NCBI GenBank assembly: GCA_964495075.1
Contig: CAZBUJ010000005.1
Coordinates: forward strand, 1 to 64,000
Direction: 5' to 3'
Origin: JAFGJQ01 sp964495075
GTDB lineage: Bacteria > Planctomycetota > Phycisphaerae > UBA1845
Length of the DNA stretch: 64,000 nucleotides
Shown here: positions 35,143-44,700 of the stretch, in pieces
How the letters are laid out: each line of letters opens with the position of its first letter
Position numbering within the stretch: position 1 is the first letter of the stretch
The notes under the pieces: generated by a model
What the model saw: the letters and a program-made list of their open reading frames with translations, nothing else
Database searches by the model: none
Told to the model about the DNA's origin: nothing
Position numbers and translations under genes: made by a program

Positions 35143-36696
35143 ATGACTGATGCACCTCGCCCGACGGAACCGGTGAACCCGGCTGAGCCATCCCCTCCCG
35201 CCAACCCGGAGGGCGCCGATCCGACCGGTATGACTGCCGAGGAACGGGAGGCACTGGCCGAAGTCTCGATGTTCGATCTGGTCGAAGACACGGCTGATGC
35301 GTCGGCCGGTGCCGGCGGCGGGCGGGCCGAGACCGTGATGCGGGTGAAGATCGTCCAGATCCACGGCGATGACGTCTTCGTGGACGCGGGCGGCAAGGCC
35401 GAAGGCGTGGTGCCCCGCAGCCAGTTCAAGGGCGGCGACGACCAGCCGGCGGTAGGGCAGATCATCGAAGTCGTCTTCGACCGGTTCGACAAGGAGTCCA
35501 GCATCCAGATCTTCTCGCGTGAAGGGGCGGCCCGGGTCGCGAGTTGGGAATCGCTCAAGCCGGGCGTGGTGGTCGAAGGCCGGGTGACCGGGATGAACAA
35601 GGGCGGTCTCGAGATCGACCTGAAGGGCATCCGCGGCTTCATGCCGGCGTCCCACTGCGACGTGGACCGCAACCTCGACATCTCCAACCTCATCGGGGAT
35701 CCCGTGGAGTGCGAGGTGCTCGAGGTGAACCGGCGTGACAAGAACGTCCTCGTCAGCCGGCGCAAGGTGCAAGAGGCCCAGCGAGCCGCGTCTCGCAAAG
35801 CTCTGCTTGAAGAACTGGCGGAAGGCCAGATTCGCCGCGGCGTGGTCCGCAACGTCACGGACTACGGTGCCTTCGTGGATCTGGGGGGCGTCGATGGCCT
35901 GCTTCACGTGTCCGACATGCGCTGGTCGCAGGTGGACAAGCCCAGCGACGTCGTGTCGACCGGCCAGGAGGTCGAGGTCAAGGTCCTCAAGCTCAAGAAA
36001 GGCGATGAGGGCAAACTCCGCATTTCGCTCGGACTCAAGCAGGTTCAGCCCGACCCGTGGAGCGAGGTCGGGACCAAGTACCCCGTGGGAACGCAACTCA
36101 AGGCCAAGATCATTCGGTTGGCCGACTTCGGCGCGTTCGCGGAGGTGGAGCCCGGCGTCGACGCCTTGATCCCCGTCAGCGAGATGAGCTGGGGACGGGT
36201 CAATCGCCCCAGGGACGCGGTCTCCCTCGGCGACATGGTGGATGTCGTTGTGCTCCGGCTGGAGCTGGACAAGCGCCGGATGGCCTTGAGCATGAAGCAG
36301 GCCGCTCCCGATCCGTGGGAAGGCGTTCCCGAGGAGTTCCGGGAAGATTCGGTGATCACCGGGCGGGTTACGAAGGTGGCCGACTTCGGTGCGTTCGTCG
36401 AGCTGCGAACCGGGGTCGAGGGGCTGATCCACGTCTCCGAGTTGTCCGAGCAGCACGTTCGCCGGCCCAGCGATGTCGTCAGCATTGGGCAGGACGTCAC
36501 CGTCAAGGTGCTCAGCGTCGACATGGGCAGTCGCCGGATTGCCCTGTCGATCAAGGCGCTCACGGTCCAGTCGGATCAGGAGGTGGCCGCCATGGAGGCC
36601 GAGGCCGCCCGCCAGCCGCGCCGGCGGAAGAAACCGCTCCGCGGCGGCTACGGCTCGGGCGACGGCGGCTTGTTCGACGGACTGCTGGGCGGGTGA
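35143..36696 (+). CDS. rpsA: 30S ribosomal protein S1
   Basis: A 517-residue protein with five S1 RNA-binding domains at about 62-126, 138-208, 228-298, 315-385 and 403-472. The last three have the classic wording (YGAFVDLGGVDGLLHVSDM, FGAFAEVEPGVDALIPVSEM, FGAFVELRTGVEGLIHVSEL). It brings mRNA to the 30S subunit. The acidic N-terminal 50 residues and basic Gly-rich tail (RRRKKPLRGGYGSGDGGLF) are outside the repeats. ATG 35143 was chosen because the preceding in-frame residues are not conserved-looking; it lacks a good Shine-Dalgarno site, as is common for rpsA. Confidence 0.93.
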   Translation: MTDAPRPTEPVNPAEPSPPANPEGADPTGMTAEEREALAEVSMFDLVEDTADASAGAGGGRAETVMRVKIVQIHGDDVFVDAGGKAEGVVPRSQFKGGDDQPAVGQIIEVVFDRFDKESSIQIFSREGAARVASWESLKPGVVVEGRVTGMNKGGLEIDLKGIRGFMPASHCDVDRNLDISNLIGDPVECEVLEVNRRDKNVLVSRRKVQEAQRAASRKALLEELAEGQIRRGVVRNVTDYGAFVDLGGVDGLLHVSDMRWSQVDKPSDVVSTGQEVEVKVLKLKKGDEGKLRISLGLKQVQPDPWSEVGTKYPVGTQLKAKIIRLADFGAFAEVEPGVDALIPVSEMSWGRVNRPRDAVSLGDMVDVVVLRLELDKRRMALSMKQAAPDPWEGVPEEFREDSVITGRVTKVADFGAFVELRTGVEGLIHVSELSEQHVRRPSDVVSIGQDVTVKVLSVDMGSRRIALSIKALTVQSDQEVAAMEAEAARQPRRRKKPLRGGYGSGDGGLFDGLLGG

Positions 36697-37251
36697 GAGC
36701 ACCTATTACCAGTTACAAATCACGGTGAGGCACGGCCGCCGCTCGCTGCGATCCCCACCAACTGGGGCCGGCGCTCAGTCACGCTCTGGCCGACCTCGAG
36801 CACCGGCGTGGGCCATTCGAGGCGGTGGGCGATCAGCTCCGGCAACGGATGCCCCGCGTTTGCCCGTCGGCCGAACTCGTCGCACGCTCGGATACCTCTG
36901 ACAAGGCCGTTCAAGTGTCCGTTCACGCGGATGACTCCTGCGCCATCTTCGGGATCGAGGGAACGTGTCGGGAGTATCAGGTGGCGAGTCGGGCGGCCGG
37001 CTGGTGAGTCGGTCCATCCTCGGCCCGGTCTCCCGCTTGTGTCGGGAGCATCACCACGCAGAGACGCCGTCGTAACCGTACGCCGTGTTCCGCCTCGCCG
37101 GCGGGACCGGGCCGCGTTTTCGGTTGCCGGATAGCGTGCGATTTCAGGAACGCGACAGGGGCGGGCCCGGCGGGTTGACCGCCGGCCACCGCCCGCGGTT
37201 TTGTGTCCCGTCCGGCGGTCACCGACGGGGATCGGCGGCTGCCGTAAAGAA
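36697..37251. other. Gene-poor region after the S1 gene
   Basis: About 555 bases. A plus-strand frame is open from 36727 to TGA at 37007 and has fairly protein-like composition (ALADLEHRRGPFEAVGDQL, SVHADDSCAIFGIEG), with GTG 36825 its first usable start, but no Shine-Dalgarno site or recognisable family. It may be a gene remnant. The rest is high-G+C sequence with no feature seen. Confidence 0.25.
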
Positions 37252-37289
37252 CTCGCCTGCGGGCCGCTGATGAGCGACCCGCAGGCGAG
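37252..37289 (-). terminator. Rho-independent terminator of the giant secreted-protein gene
   Basis: A perfect 12-bp GC-rich stem (37252-37263 with 37278-37289) with a 14-base loop. On the minus strand it is followed at once by TTCTTT. It lies about 60 bases beyond the stop of the giant secreted protein, in the right orientation. Confidence 0.8.
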
Positions 37290-37349
37290 CGGTTAAGCAC
37301 TTCACTTGTCCCATCCGTGCCGAAGCGCGGATCCTAACACGTCGACCTC

Positions 37350-40300
37350 TTACTCGATGCAGGTGCAGCCCAACGGAACGACCGGCAGGTTCCAGTACTG
37401 CGGGCTCTGGGCCTTGGCCGAGTCGAGAGCCGTCACCTGGCCGTCGCGGTTGATGTCCGCACGCGGATTCGAGCCGGGCGACGACAGGTCCTTGTTCCAG
37501 TTGAGCGGGCTCTGCATCGCCGCGAGGTCCAGACCGGTGGTGTTACCGCTGCAGTTCACGTCACCCTGCGAGTAGCAGATCCGGAAGGACCCGCCGGTTC
37601 GCGCCGCTTGGGTAAGCGTGACGGTGTAGTCACCGGTCGCGAAGGTGCTGGAGAACGACAGCTCCAGCTCGTTCGCGCTGGCGCCGGCCGACAGCGTGGC
37701 CGTACCACCCTGCGGCGGGGCGACCGAGACGCCGAAGTCACCAGCCGAGGCCGGTTTGTCGAACACGAGCCGGAAGTAGACTTCGCCCACGCGCTGTTCA
37801 CGACCCTCCATGAGGCCGTCGGTCAGGTCGATGGGGAGCTCGATCTCGCCACCGGGGAACCCGCCGGACGAACCGTGGGCACCCACGCTGTACGCCTCGA
37901 TGAGTTCCGCTCCAACGCAGCCTTCGGGGCAATCGTCCGGACAGAGGTCGCCGTCCTCGTCGTTGTCGACCGCTACTTCGGCCCGGACCAGCCAGTTACC
38001 CACGCCGACGAACGGACCGACCTCAACCGCACCGCTCAGGTCAGAGGGATCGATCGTCCCGCCGCCCGTCACGAAGTCGGCCCAGGCCATACCGGGCGTC
38101 GGCGTCGGGTTGTTGGTGTCGTACGTTCCCACGGCCCACTCATCCGGTCCGTTCATCTGGTTGATGACGCCGACAAAGAACCAGTCACCGTCGGAACCGA
38201 CGTTGTGCTTCTCCGCCCAGGAGAGCGTGAAGAACGTGTCGGTACCCGGATCCTGGACCGTGGTCTCGATCGTCTCGAGCAACACGGCGTTGGTCGGGTC
38301 ACCGTCGTCGTCGGGGTCTACCCAGAGACAGAGGGTGGTGGGATCGCCTTCCGTCGTCGCGAAGCTCCAGGACACCGTAATGCCGGTGACCAGGTTCCGG
38401 CCGCCCGACACCTGGTAGGGGGCCAGCCAGACCAGCTCACCGAAGGCATCCTCGATCCCGATTCCGCTCTCGGAACTGCCGTCGTCGTACAACATCTGGG
38501 CCGGATCAGTCATGAGCTGACAGTCGTCCGGAGTCCCGTCCGGCTGACAATCCGTGCTGGTGCCGGCGTCGATATCGCACTCGTCCGGAACCCCGTTCAA
38601 GTTGCAGTCGGGGCTGGTACCCGAGGCGATGTCGCACCCGTCAGCGATGCCGTTTTCGTTGCAGTCGCCGCCGCAGGGCACGCCGTCACCGAGGAAGATG
38701 CCGTTTTCGGTCGCACATTCGGCGCCCGTCTTGGCCTCGCACATCCCGTTCGTGGCACAGCACGCACCACCGACGCAGGGCGTGCCGCTGACGGTCAGCA
38801 CGTAGTCGTTAAAGTCGTCCTCGCAGAACAGGCCCTCACGCGGAAGGGCGGAGGTCCAGGCCCAATAGGTGCCCGGCGGGACACAGCCGGTCACGGCCTG
38901 CACGTCTTCGCACGCACCACCGAAGGCGAACGGGTTGACGTAGCCGGTGCCGTCGTCGCAGTCGCCCGAACCCGGGGGGTCGGTCTCGACGAAACCGCCG
39001 AGGACGTTCAGACCGCCATACTCACCTCGGAGATCGAGGGTCAGAATCAGCGGTTCGGTCGTTTCGACGATGTACCAGTCGGTGTCACGGACGCCACCGT
39101 TGGCCCACATGGTGCCGCACACCGTGGCGGCGTCACCGGGCAGGGTGGCCAACGTCTCGAACGCCGGCACTTCCATGTTGCAGCCGTCGTTGGTGGTTTC
39201 GCCGCAGACTTCCGCCTCCACCATCGCTCCGGCGGGGCAGTCGACCACACAAAGCGGGCACTCCACTTCAGCGCAGATCGTGCCCGCGCCCTGCCACGTG
39301 CCACCGAGACCAAAGTCCGGACGCGGCAACTCGCACTCGCACTCGACGGTGTTGTCGACGCAGGTGCCATCCGCCAGACAGCACGCACCGACTTCAGGAT
39401 CACACGGCTCGCAGGTGATGGTCGCGGTGTAGTCCGACTCGCACGCGAGATCATCGAAGTTGCTCTGGGCAACGAACAGCCAGTAGGTGCCGGCCTTCAA
39501 GCAGGCACTCACCGAGCCGGTGGCGCAGGTGTCGAACGTGTCCGCCACGAGGAAGTCGGAGGACGCGAACTCGATGGCCGCGCAACCGGCCACGTCCGGC
39601 GTCTCGCCGGCGGGGATACCGCAGTTGTTGACGATACCGATGAGCGAGTCGAAACGGGCCTGGACTTCGAACGTGACCGTCTGGTCCTCGGTGAGCACGA
39701 TCTCGATCCAGTCCGTGTCGCGGGTATCGTCGGCCGCGGCACAGGAGCCGCAGAAGATGTCACCGCAGGTCGCGGAGCTGAACAGCGGCGGGGTGCCCGG
39801 GTCAGCGTTGCAACCACGGTTGACAGTGTCGGCGGGCAGACCGCAATCCGGCTCGCCTTCCTCCACGGAGCCCGCCGGGCAGTCTGCACAGATTTCGCAC
39901 GGATTCGGATCGCACACAGAGTCATCACCCTGGTACGTCCCGCCCTGGATCACCTCGCACTCGCACTGGGTCAGGTCCTCGACGCACTCGCCCTCGAACC
40001 CGACGCAGCACGCTCCGGTAGCGACCGTGCAGCCCGTCGCGGCATCGACGGTCAAGACGTACTCCTTACCGCAATCCACCGGCAGATCGAACGTCGAGCC
40101 GACGAAGATCCAGTAGGTGCCGGCCGGCAGGCAGTCGGTCGTGATGGTGCTCGCCTCGGGATCCGTCTCACACGGGGCAACCGTGAGAGCCGGATTAATG
40201 GCGCTCGCGATGGCGCAGTCGGGGTTGCCGCAGGTTTCGATCAGGCCGAACACGGCGTTGAACTCCGCCTGAAGCGTCATCGTGAGAGTGGTCGGTTCAG

Positions 40301-41705
40301 TGATAACCAACGAGAACCAGTCGGTGTCGCGGGTGCTCGTATTGGTGTACGCGGTCCCGCAGATCGGCGTACCCACCGTGATCGGGAACGTCGGCGGATT
40401 GGCCTCGTCCGTGTTGCACCCACCGTCGGGGTCGGGATCGGTCTGGCCGCAATCGGGGTCGAACCCGGCTTCATCATCCGCGCCCACCGGGCACTCGATG
40501 TCGCACGGGCCGGCACAGGTCAGGGTCGCCTCGTACTCGGCGCCGCAGGTCACGTCGCCCGAGTCGACCGACACGAAGAACCAGTGCGTTCCGGCGGGTA
40601 GCTGAACGGTGATTTCGGCCGGCTCGCACGGCGCCGCGGTCTCGGCCGGCGAGATGTAGCCGGTCGTGTCGGCACAGTCGCCCGAGCCGGGGCTGTCCGA
40701 TTCGACCAGGCCGGCCACCACGTTGAACTCCGCCGTCACCGTGAAGGTGAACGTGGTCTCCTCGGTCACGACGACCTGGTACCAGTCGGTGTCACGACGG
40801 CCTTCGCCGGCCACGTCAAAGGTGCCCGACTCGCCGCAGATCGTCTCGCCGCAGGTAATGGTAGTGAAGTTCCCATCGGGGCAGCCGTTGTTGTAGGTGT
40901 CTTCGTACTCGTCGGCACAGGTCGGCTCGCCTTCGGCCGTGCCCACGCAGACGACGTCACATTCGACCTGCTCGATCACGTCGATCGTCAGCTCGAAGTC
41001 CATTCCTTCCAGCGCCTCGTTGTTCGCCAGGAGAGGCATGTAGACCGTCCCCGGACCGGGCACCTGCACGACGCTGGCCTCGAAGCCCTGGAACCCGGTG
41101 CTGGTACAGGGATCGGGCGGGAACTCGCCGGCCGGATCGAACCAGAAGGCGGCGGGCGGACAATCGCAGTCGCTCACCAACACGCTGGCGCTCTGGAACA
41201 GGTCTTCGCCATCGCCGCAAATCGTGATCTGCACTTCGTTGAACGCGTACGGCAGATCGATGGCATACCAGACAGCGTTCCAACCCGACCCGAAGAAGTC
41301 GGGGCAGTCATCGGTCGCGCCGATCGTCGTGCCCGACACCGTCGAGGGGAACGTGCTGATCGACACGGCGCCCGTACAGTCATCATTAGCGGGGATGCCC
41401 CGCACGCCGCTGTGATCGAGGACCATGCCCGGGCGGGCGAACGGGTTGGTCAGGATGGTCACGGGCGACAAGGTCGTGCTCGCCCGCCGCTTGGCCATCA
41501 CCTTCGCCAGCGGGTTGATCGCCGACGTCGAGTGCACGGTCGACTCATTCTGGACCGCCATCGACCCCGCCGGCGCCTTCGCCGAGACCGACACGCCACT
41601 CAAGTCGCGGGCCGCACTCAGCGTCTCGTCGACGGCCGCCTGCGCGACGAGCACGCTCGTACAGACGACCAATACTCCTAAAACACATGCTCTCGACCTA
41701 CACAT
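37350..41705 (-). CDS. Giant cysteine-rich secreted repeat protein with dockerin-like end
   Basis: 1451 residues. ATG 41705 follows AGGAGGTG at 4 bases. A Sec signal ends near AQA (residues 21-23). After a first domain, four large Cys-rich repeat units each carry RDTDW followed by a beta-rich TEPTT-type stretch and a closing AGT(Y/H)W motif (RDTDW near residues 304, 459, 662 and 873), resembling PPC-like beta domains. Three GACC modules (GACCVGFEGEC, GACCLADGTC, GGACCATNGMC) lie between or after the units. Residues about 1013-1065 are DCNxNG-type repeats (GDCNENGIADGCDI, DCNLNGVPDECDI) that probably bind calcium. The C-terminus (GDVNCSGNTTGLDLAAMQ..., ADINRDGQVTALD) is dockerin-like. It is probably exported to the cell surface; no catalytic motif was found. 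It is unrelated by strand to its neighbours and has its own terminator. Confidence 0.88.
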   Translation of the reverse strand: MCRSRACVLGVLVVCTSVLVAQAAVDETLSAARDLSGVSVSAKAPAGSMAVQNESTVHSTSAINPLAKVMAKRRASTTLSPVTILTNPFARPGMVLDHSGVRGIPANDDCTGAVSISTFPSTVSGTTIGATDDCPDFFGSGWNAVWYAIDLPYAFNEVQITICGDGEDLFQSASVLVSDCDCPPAAFWFDPAGEFPPDPCTSTGFQGFEASVVQVPGPGTVYMPLLANNEALEGMDFELTIDVIEQVECDVVCVGTAEGEPTCADEYEDTYNNGCPDGNFTTITCGETICGESGTFDVAGEGRRDTDWYQVVVTEETTFTFTVTAEFNVVAGLVESDSPGSGDCADTTGYISPAETAAPCEPAEITVQLPAGTHWFFVSVDSGDVTCGAEYEATLTCAGPCDIECPVGADDEAGFDPDCGQTDPDPDGGCNTDEANPPTFPITVGTPICGTAYTNTSTRDTDWFSLVITEPTTLTMTLQAEFNAVFGLIETCGNPDCAIASAINPALTVAPCETDPEASTITTDCLPAGTYWIFVGSTFDLPVDCGKEYVLTVDAATGCTVATGACCVGFEGECVEDLTQCECEVIQGGTYQGDDSVCDPNPCEICADCPAGSVEEGEPDCGLPADTVNRGCNADPGTPPLFSSATCGDIFCGSCAAADDTRDTDWIEIVLTEDQTVTFEVQARFDSLIGIVNNCGIPAGETPDVAGCAAIEFASSDFLVADTFDTCATGSVSACLKAGTYWLFVAQSNFDDLACESDYTATITCEPCDPEVGACCLADGTCVDNTVECECELPRPDFGLGGTWQGAGTICAEVECPLCVVDCPAGAMVEAEVCGETTNDGCNMEVPAFETLATLPGDAATVCGTMWANGGVRDTDWYIVETTEPLILTLDLRGEYGGLNVLGGFVETDPPGSGDCDDGTGYVNPFAFGGACEDVQAVTGCVPPGTYWAWTSALPREGLFCEDDFNDYVLTVSGTPCVGGACCATNGMCEAKTGAECATENGIFLGDGVPCGGDCNENGIADGCDIASGTSPDCNLNGVPDECDIDAGTSTDCQPDGTPDDCQLMTDPAQMLYDDGSSESGIGIEDAFGELVWLAPYQVSGGRNLVTGITVSWSFATTEGDPTTLCLWVDPDDDGDPTNAVLLETIETTVQDPGTDTFFTLSWAEKHNVGSDGDWFFVGVINQMNGPDEWAVGTYDTNNPTPTPGMAWADFVTGGGTIDPSDLSGAVEVGPFVGVGNWLVRAEVAVDNDEDGDLCPDDCPEGCVGAELIEAYSVGAHGSSGGFPGGEIELPIDLTDGLMEGREQRVGEVYFRLVFDKPASAGDFGVSVAPPQGGTATLSAGASANELELSFSSTFATGDYTVTLTQAARTGGSFRICYSQGDVNCSGNTTGLDLAAMQSPLNWNKDLSSPGSNPRADINRDGQVTALDSAKAQSPQYWNLPVVPLGCTCIE

Positions 41706-42771
41706 CTAGCACCTCCTGGTATCAAGAGAATTCCGCGCCGCGCATGAGCTCCGCAAACGCGCTGCACTCACTAACGGCAACTCCAACCTTCTCCTTCTTT
41801 CCCATTCTCGAACGCCGAAATACTATGGCTGACCACCAGCCCCGCCATCCGAGCGGGGCGGAAACACGTCACGTGGTCGGTGCGGACGCTCCGTCCGCAG
41901 CCGAACTTGGAACGGCAAGCGCTAATGACTTGGGAACACTCGATCGATCCCAGCGCGCCCAACATTACCGATTTAGGAACACGTCCCATCCGCGTCGCCA
42001 CTTACTTTCCCCTGCGACTCTCCGCCCGTGCCACGGCGGAACTAAAGCGGAGGTCAACGCCTACCGCCGCGCACGCCCCTCGCGCTACGCTTTTCCCGAC
42101 ACCACAACGTATTGGTGAAGTGCAACCCGGGGAGCCCAACCGCTCCCACTCGAAATGCGCACTTCCAACCCCTCGCAAGCCGGATTACGGCACTATTGTC
42201 ACTGTTTATGTTACTCATGGTCCATCCCAGCGTCAACCGAAATCGACCCCCGCGGCCCGCCGTGCGGGACCTCTCCACAGTCCAATAAACACCTGCACAG
42301 AGGAGGCGTAACGTAAGCGGGAACATATCGGGTGCGGTGCGATCCGACTCGCCCTCAATCTGGAATGCGGCACGGTTGAACGGGACCCAATCCCAGCCGT
42401 GCGGCGTGCACCGCAGCCTCTCTTCGTCTCCCTGTACGCCCGAACCGCCTCAGGCAATAACCAGAGGCGAGAAGCCCTGAATATACCCGCCCCACACCGC
42501 CCCCATCAAGCAAAAGTTCCGCTTTTTGGCTCCGTCCCTTAGCCGGGGAGCCGAGCCGCGCCGCCCTGCCCGCCCCCGATCCCCCGGCACGCGAAGTCCG
42601 ATAACAGCACCACTTGAACGGTCAGCCCTGCTGGCCCGCCAGCCCGGTTGCGGGCCCCGGCAGTCGCTATCGGAGCCTAACCAAAGCCGTCGCCGCAACC
42701 CGTCGACAAAAACACGATGGGGACGCCCCCGCCGTTCCCGCCCACTGGTCCGGCATGAGCAGAGACCCGGC
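41706..42771. other. Long non-coding region, lower G+C
   Basis: About 1.07 kb with no gene I can support. G+C content falls between about 41750 and 42250. A perfect hairpin CCCCGC-N7-GCGGGG sits at 41840-41858, and CCGATAAC at 42598-42605 may be the -10 of the following PilZ-like gene. The stretch next to 41705 must contain the control region of the giant secreted protein, but no clear promoter was found. Confidence 0.35.
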
Positions 42772-43071
42772 ATGATCGCAGAACTACAGGAATGGGACCG
42801 TCGCGCGTCGGAACGGATGCCGCAGGCCGGCAAAGTGTGGTGGCTCGGCGAACGGGACGAGAATTTCACACTGGGCTGGGCCTCGGATGAGTCGCGGTCC
42901 GGCGTCGCGTTCGTGACGTCAGGCGGGAACCGGCTCCAGGAGGGCGAAACCGTTGCCCTGACGACCACCGATCCGCGCCGGCGGTGGCCGAACTGCGAGA
43001 CCCTCCGCGTCTGTCGCATCGAGCCGTACGGCCCGTCCCAACAGCTCGTCGCGTGCACCCGACTCCTCTGA
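42772..43071 (+). CDS. Small PilZ-like protein
   Basis: A 99-residue protein. After a helical start (MIAELQEWDRRASERMP), the remainder fits a short PilZ-type beta barrel: DESRSGVAFVTSGG (the D.S..G(I/L) strand), LQEGETVAL and a final VCRIEPYGPSQQLVAC. PilZ domains bind cyclic di-GMP through RxxxR and DxSxxG; here an R/DxS-like residue set is only partly present, so ligand binding is uncertain. A CCGATAAC element lies 167 bases upstream. It is followed 16 bases later by a short gene with a strong ribosome-binding site. Confidence 0.5.
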   Translation: MIAELQEWDRRASERMPQAGKVWWLGERDENFTLGWASDESRSGVAFVTSGGNRLQEGETVALTTTDPRRRWPNCETLRVCRIEPYGPSQQLVACTRLL

Positions 43072-43087
43072 CCGCCAGGAGGCTGCC

Positions 43088-43330
43088 GTGGCGCCGCCCT
43101 CGGATTCCGTCGACACGACCGGACCCGGCGTCACCGGAACGGCCCACGAGCCGGCGGGACCGGTGCCGGGCTTGCGGGCCCGCGGCGGATACGTCCCCGC
43201 GCCCATCGCGGCCTTGCAAGTCGCCGCCGCTCGGGACTTCGACCTCTACGACGACCCATCTGGTGAACGTTTCGGCGGAACGGGACCACGCCGCCCTGGG
43301 CCACCCGACCCGGTGACGTCGGACGCGTGA
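43088..43330 (+). CDS. Short hypothetical protein, possible HD-GYP N-terminal remnant
   Basis: A GTG start 5 bases after AGGAGG, giving 80 residues. The middle (GGYVPAPIAALQVAAARDFDLYDDPSGERF) is protein-like and, by memory of family wording, resembles the N-terminal region that precedes HD-GYP domains in planctomycete proteins; beyond it the sequence is Pro/Gly rich and ends. It may be a truncated remnant or a small protein co-expressed with the PilZ-like gene. The family assignment is weak. (Residue run is quoted in parts: VPAPIAALQ and DFDLYDDPSGE are the key segments.). Confidence 0.4.
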   Translation: MAPPSDSVDTTGPGVTGTAHEPAGPVPGLRARGGYVPAPIAALQVAAARDFDLYDDPSGERFGGTGPRRPGPPDPVTSDA

Positions 43331-43614
43331 TGGTTGCACGTGGTCTGCGGCGCGTCGGCCGTCCCAGTACGCATCAGCCGCTGACAAGCGTACAATACGT
43401 CACGATCACGGCACAGCTTCGGGCAGGTTGACGCGCGACGTCGAGTTGCGGCATTGTTGGAGTGAGGCCGACCGTACGTGACCGGCCTTTGCGGCGTCGG
43501 GGCGATCGGCCTGGGCGTACGGATGCGATGGAACCTGGACGGCGCGAGGGCGTCCGATCGCCTGGACCAAGGCGCGACGCGTGACGGCCGTGACGCTGTG
43601 GGACCGGCGAGACC

Positions 43615-44043
43615 ATGAGCGATCAACCGGTATACGGCGGCATTGACCACGGCACTATGCGGATCGGGGTGGCGGTAAGCAATCCCGGCGGCACGATCGC
43701 GTCGCCGCTCGTGGCGGTGGACGCGCAGGGGCCGGTGGAGCGGGTGGTGCGGCGGATTCTCGCCGCGGTGGAGGACTACGCGGTAGATGAGTGGGTGGTG
43801 GGGTTACCGCTGAACATGGACGGCACTGAGGGGGACCAGGCGAAGATCGTGCGGGAGTTCGGATCGCAGCTCGCCGCGCAGGCCGCCGCACCGGTTCACT
43901 TCTGGGACGAGCGTCTGTCTTCCGAGTCGGCCGACGAGCACCTGGCGCGAACCGGTCTGACACACAAGCAGAAGAAGTTGCGCCGCGACGCCATCGCGGC
44001 CCAGGTCATCCTGCAGTCATTCCTCGACGCTCGCCACGCCTGA
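43615..44043 (+). CDS. ruvX: Holliday junction resolvase-like protein RuvX/YqgF
   Basis: A 142-residue RNase H-fold protein. The YqgF signature is complete: GIDHGTMRIGVAVS with the first catalytic Asp (residue 11), VVGLPLNMDG, WDERLSSESADEHL with the catalytic Glu, and a C-terminal RRDAIAAQVILQSFLD with the last Asp. Family members process pre-16S rRNA ends or resolve Holliday junctions. The length is typical. It lies 73 bases upstream of a CopD-like gene. Confidence 0.95.
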   Translation: MSDQPVYGGIDHGTMRIGVAVSNPGGTIASPLVAVDAQGPVERVVRRILAAVEDYAVDEWVVGLPLNMDGTEGDQAKIVREFGSQLAAQAAAPVHFWDERLSSESADEHLARTGLTHKQKKLRRDAIAAQVILQSFLDARHA

Positions 44044-44080
44044 CGGGCGATCAGACTTGCGCCCGGTTTGCCCGGTCGGC

Positions 44081-44109
44081 TCGACGCCGCCCGTTGGCGT
44101 TCCTATAAT
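44081..44109 (+). promoter_or_regulatory. Predicted promoter of the CopD-like gene
   Basis: TCGACG (44081-44086), 17-base spacer, TATAAT (44104-44109). The -10 is a perfect sigma70 consensus. The predicted transcript would begin within a base or two of ATG 44117, implying a leaderless mRNA. Confidence 0.5.
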
Positions 44110-44116
44110 CACCCCG

Positions 44117-44569
44117 ATGTCGAGCGACATGATTCCGGCAGTCCTGTTCCGCTGGGCGCATATTCTCGCCGCCGTGGTCGCGGTGGGCGGGCTCGTTTTT
44201 CTCCGCTACGTGTTGATGCCCGCCGCGGACGAAGCGCTCCGCGAGGAGGAGCAGACGGCCCTGCGTGAACGGCTCATGGTTCGGTGGAAAAAGATCGTGC
44301 TGACGTGCATCACGCTGCTGCTGATCAGCGGGTTTTACAACTTCTTCACGATCTCGATGGCCAAGGCCAAAACCGCGCCGGTCTATCACTGGCTATTCGG
44401 CATCAAGTTCCTCGCGGCCCTGGGGGTGTTCTTCCTGGCCAGCGTGCTGACGGGCCGGTCGCCGGGCTTTGCCGGTATGCGGTCCGCCCCGCGGCGATGG
44501 CTGAGTGTCGCGGCCGGCCTGGCGCTCACGGTCATCCTGGTTTCGGGCATTCTCAAGAACATCAGCTAG
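44117..44569 (+). CDS. CopD-like four-helix membrane protein
   Basis: A 150-residue integral membrane protein with four hydrophobic helices (about 8-28, 56-76, 88-108 and 128-147). A conserved His sits in the first (RWAHILAAVVAVGGLVF) and another in the YHWLFGIKFLAALGVFFLA helix. This fits the CopD/DUF2269-like family associated with copper or haem proteins. The start is ATG 44117, just behind a TATAAT box. It precedes an exported redoxin by 131 bases. Function is unproven. Confidence 0.7.
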   Translation: MSSDMIPAVLFRWAHILAAVVAVGGLVFLRYVLMPAADEALREEEQTALRERLMVRWKKIVLTCITLLLISGFYNFFTISMAKAKTAPVYHWLFGIKFLAALGVFFLASVLTGRSPGFAGMRSAPRRWLSVAAGLALTVILVSGILKNIS

Positions 44570-44700
44570 CCGTTGCTCGCAGGCGAGTGGCAGTCAATGC
44601 GTCGCGCTACCACGAGTGGACAGCTTCGGCCGCTGTGCGGGCGGCCCGGCGCGGGTGGACCCGCATGCAACTGGACCCGGTCTTCAAGGAGAGCGTGTGT

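Noticed and set aside
34441..36702. 753-codon minus-strand frame across the S1 gene
   Set aside because: It overlaps all of the five-domain S1 protein; no domain or ribosome-binding site.
37608..40601. 997-codon plus-strand frame opposite the giant secreted protein
   Set aside because: Antisense artefact; the minus-strand frame has a signal peptide, Shine-Dalgarno site, repeats and terminator.
41825..42118. 98-codon plus-strand frame in the gene-poor region
   Set aside because: No Shine-Dalgarno site, no recognisable protein pattern, and composition is not protein-like.
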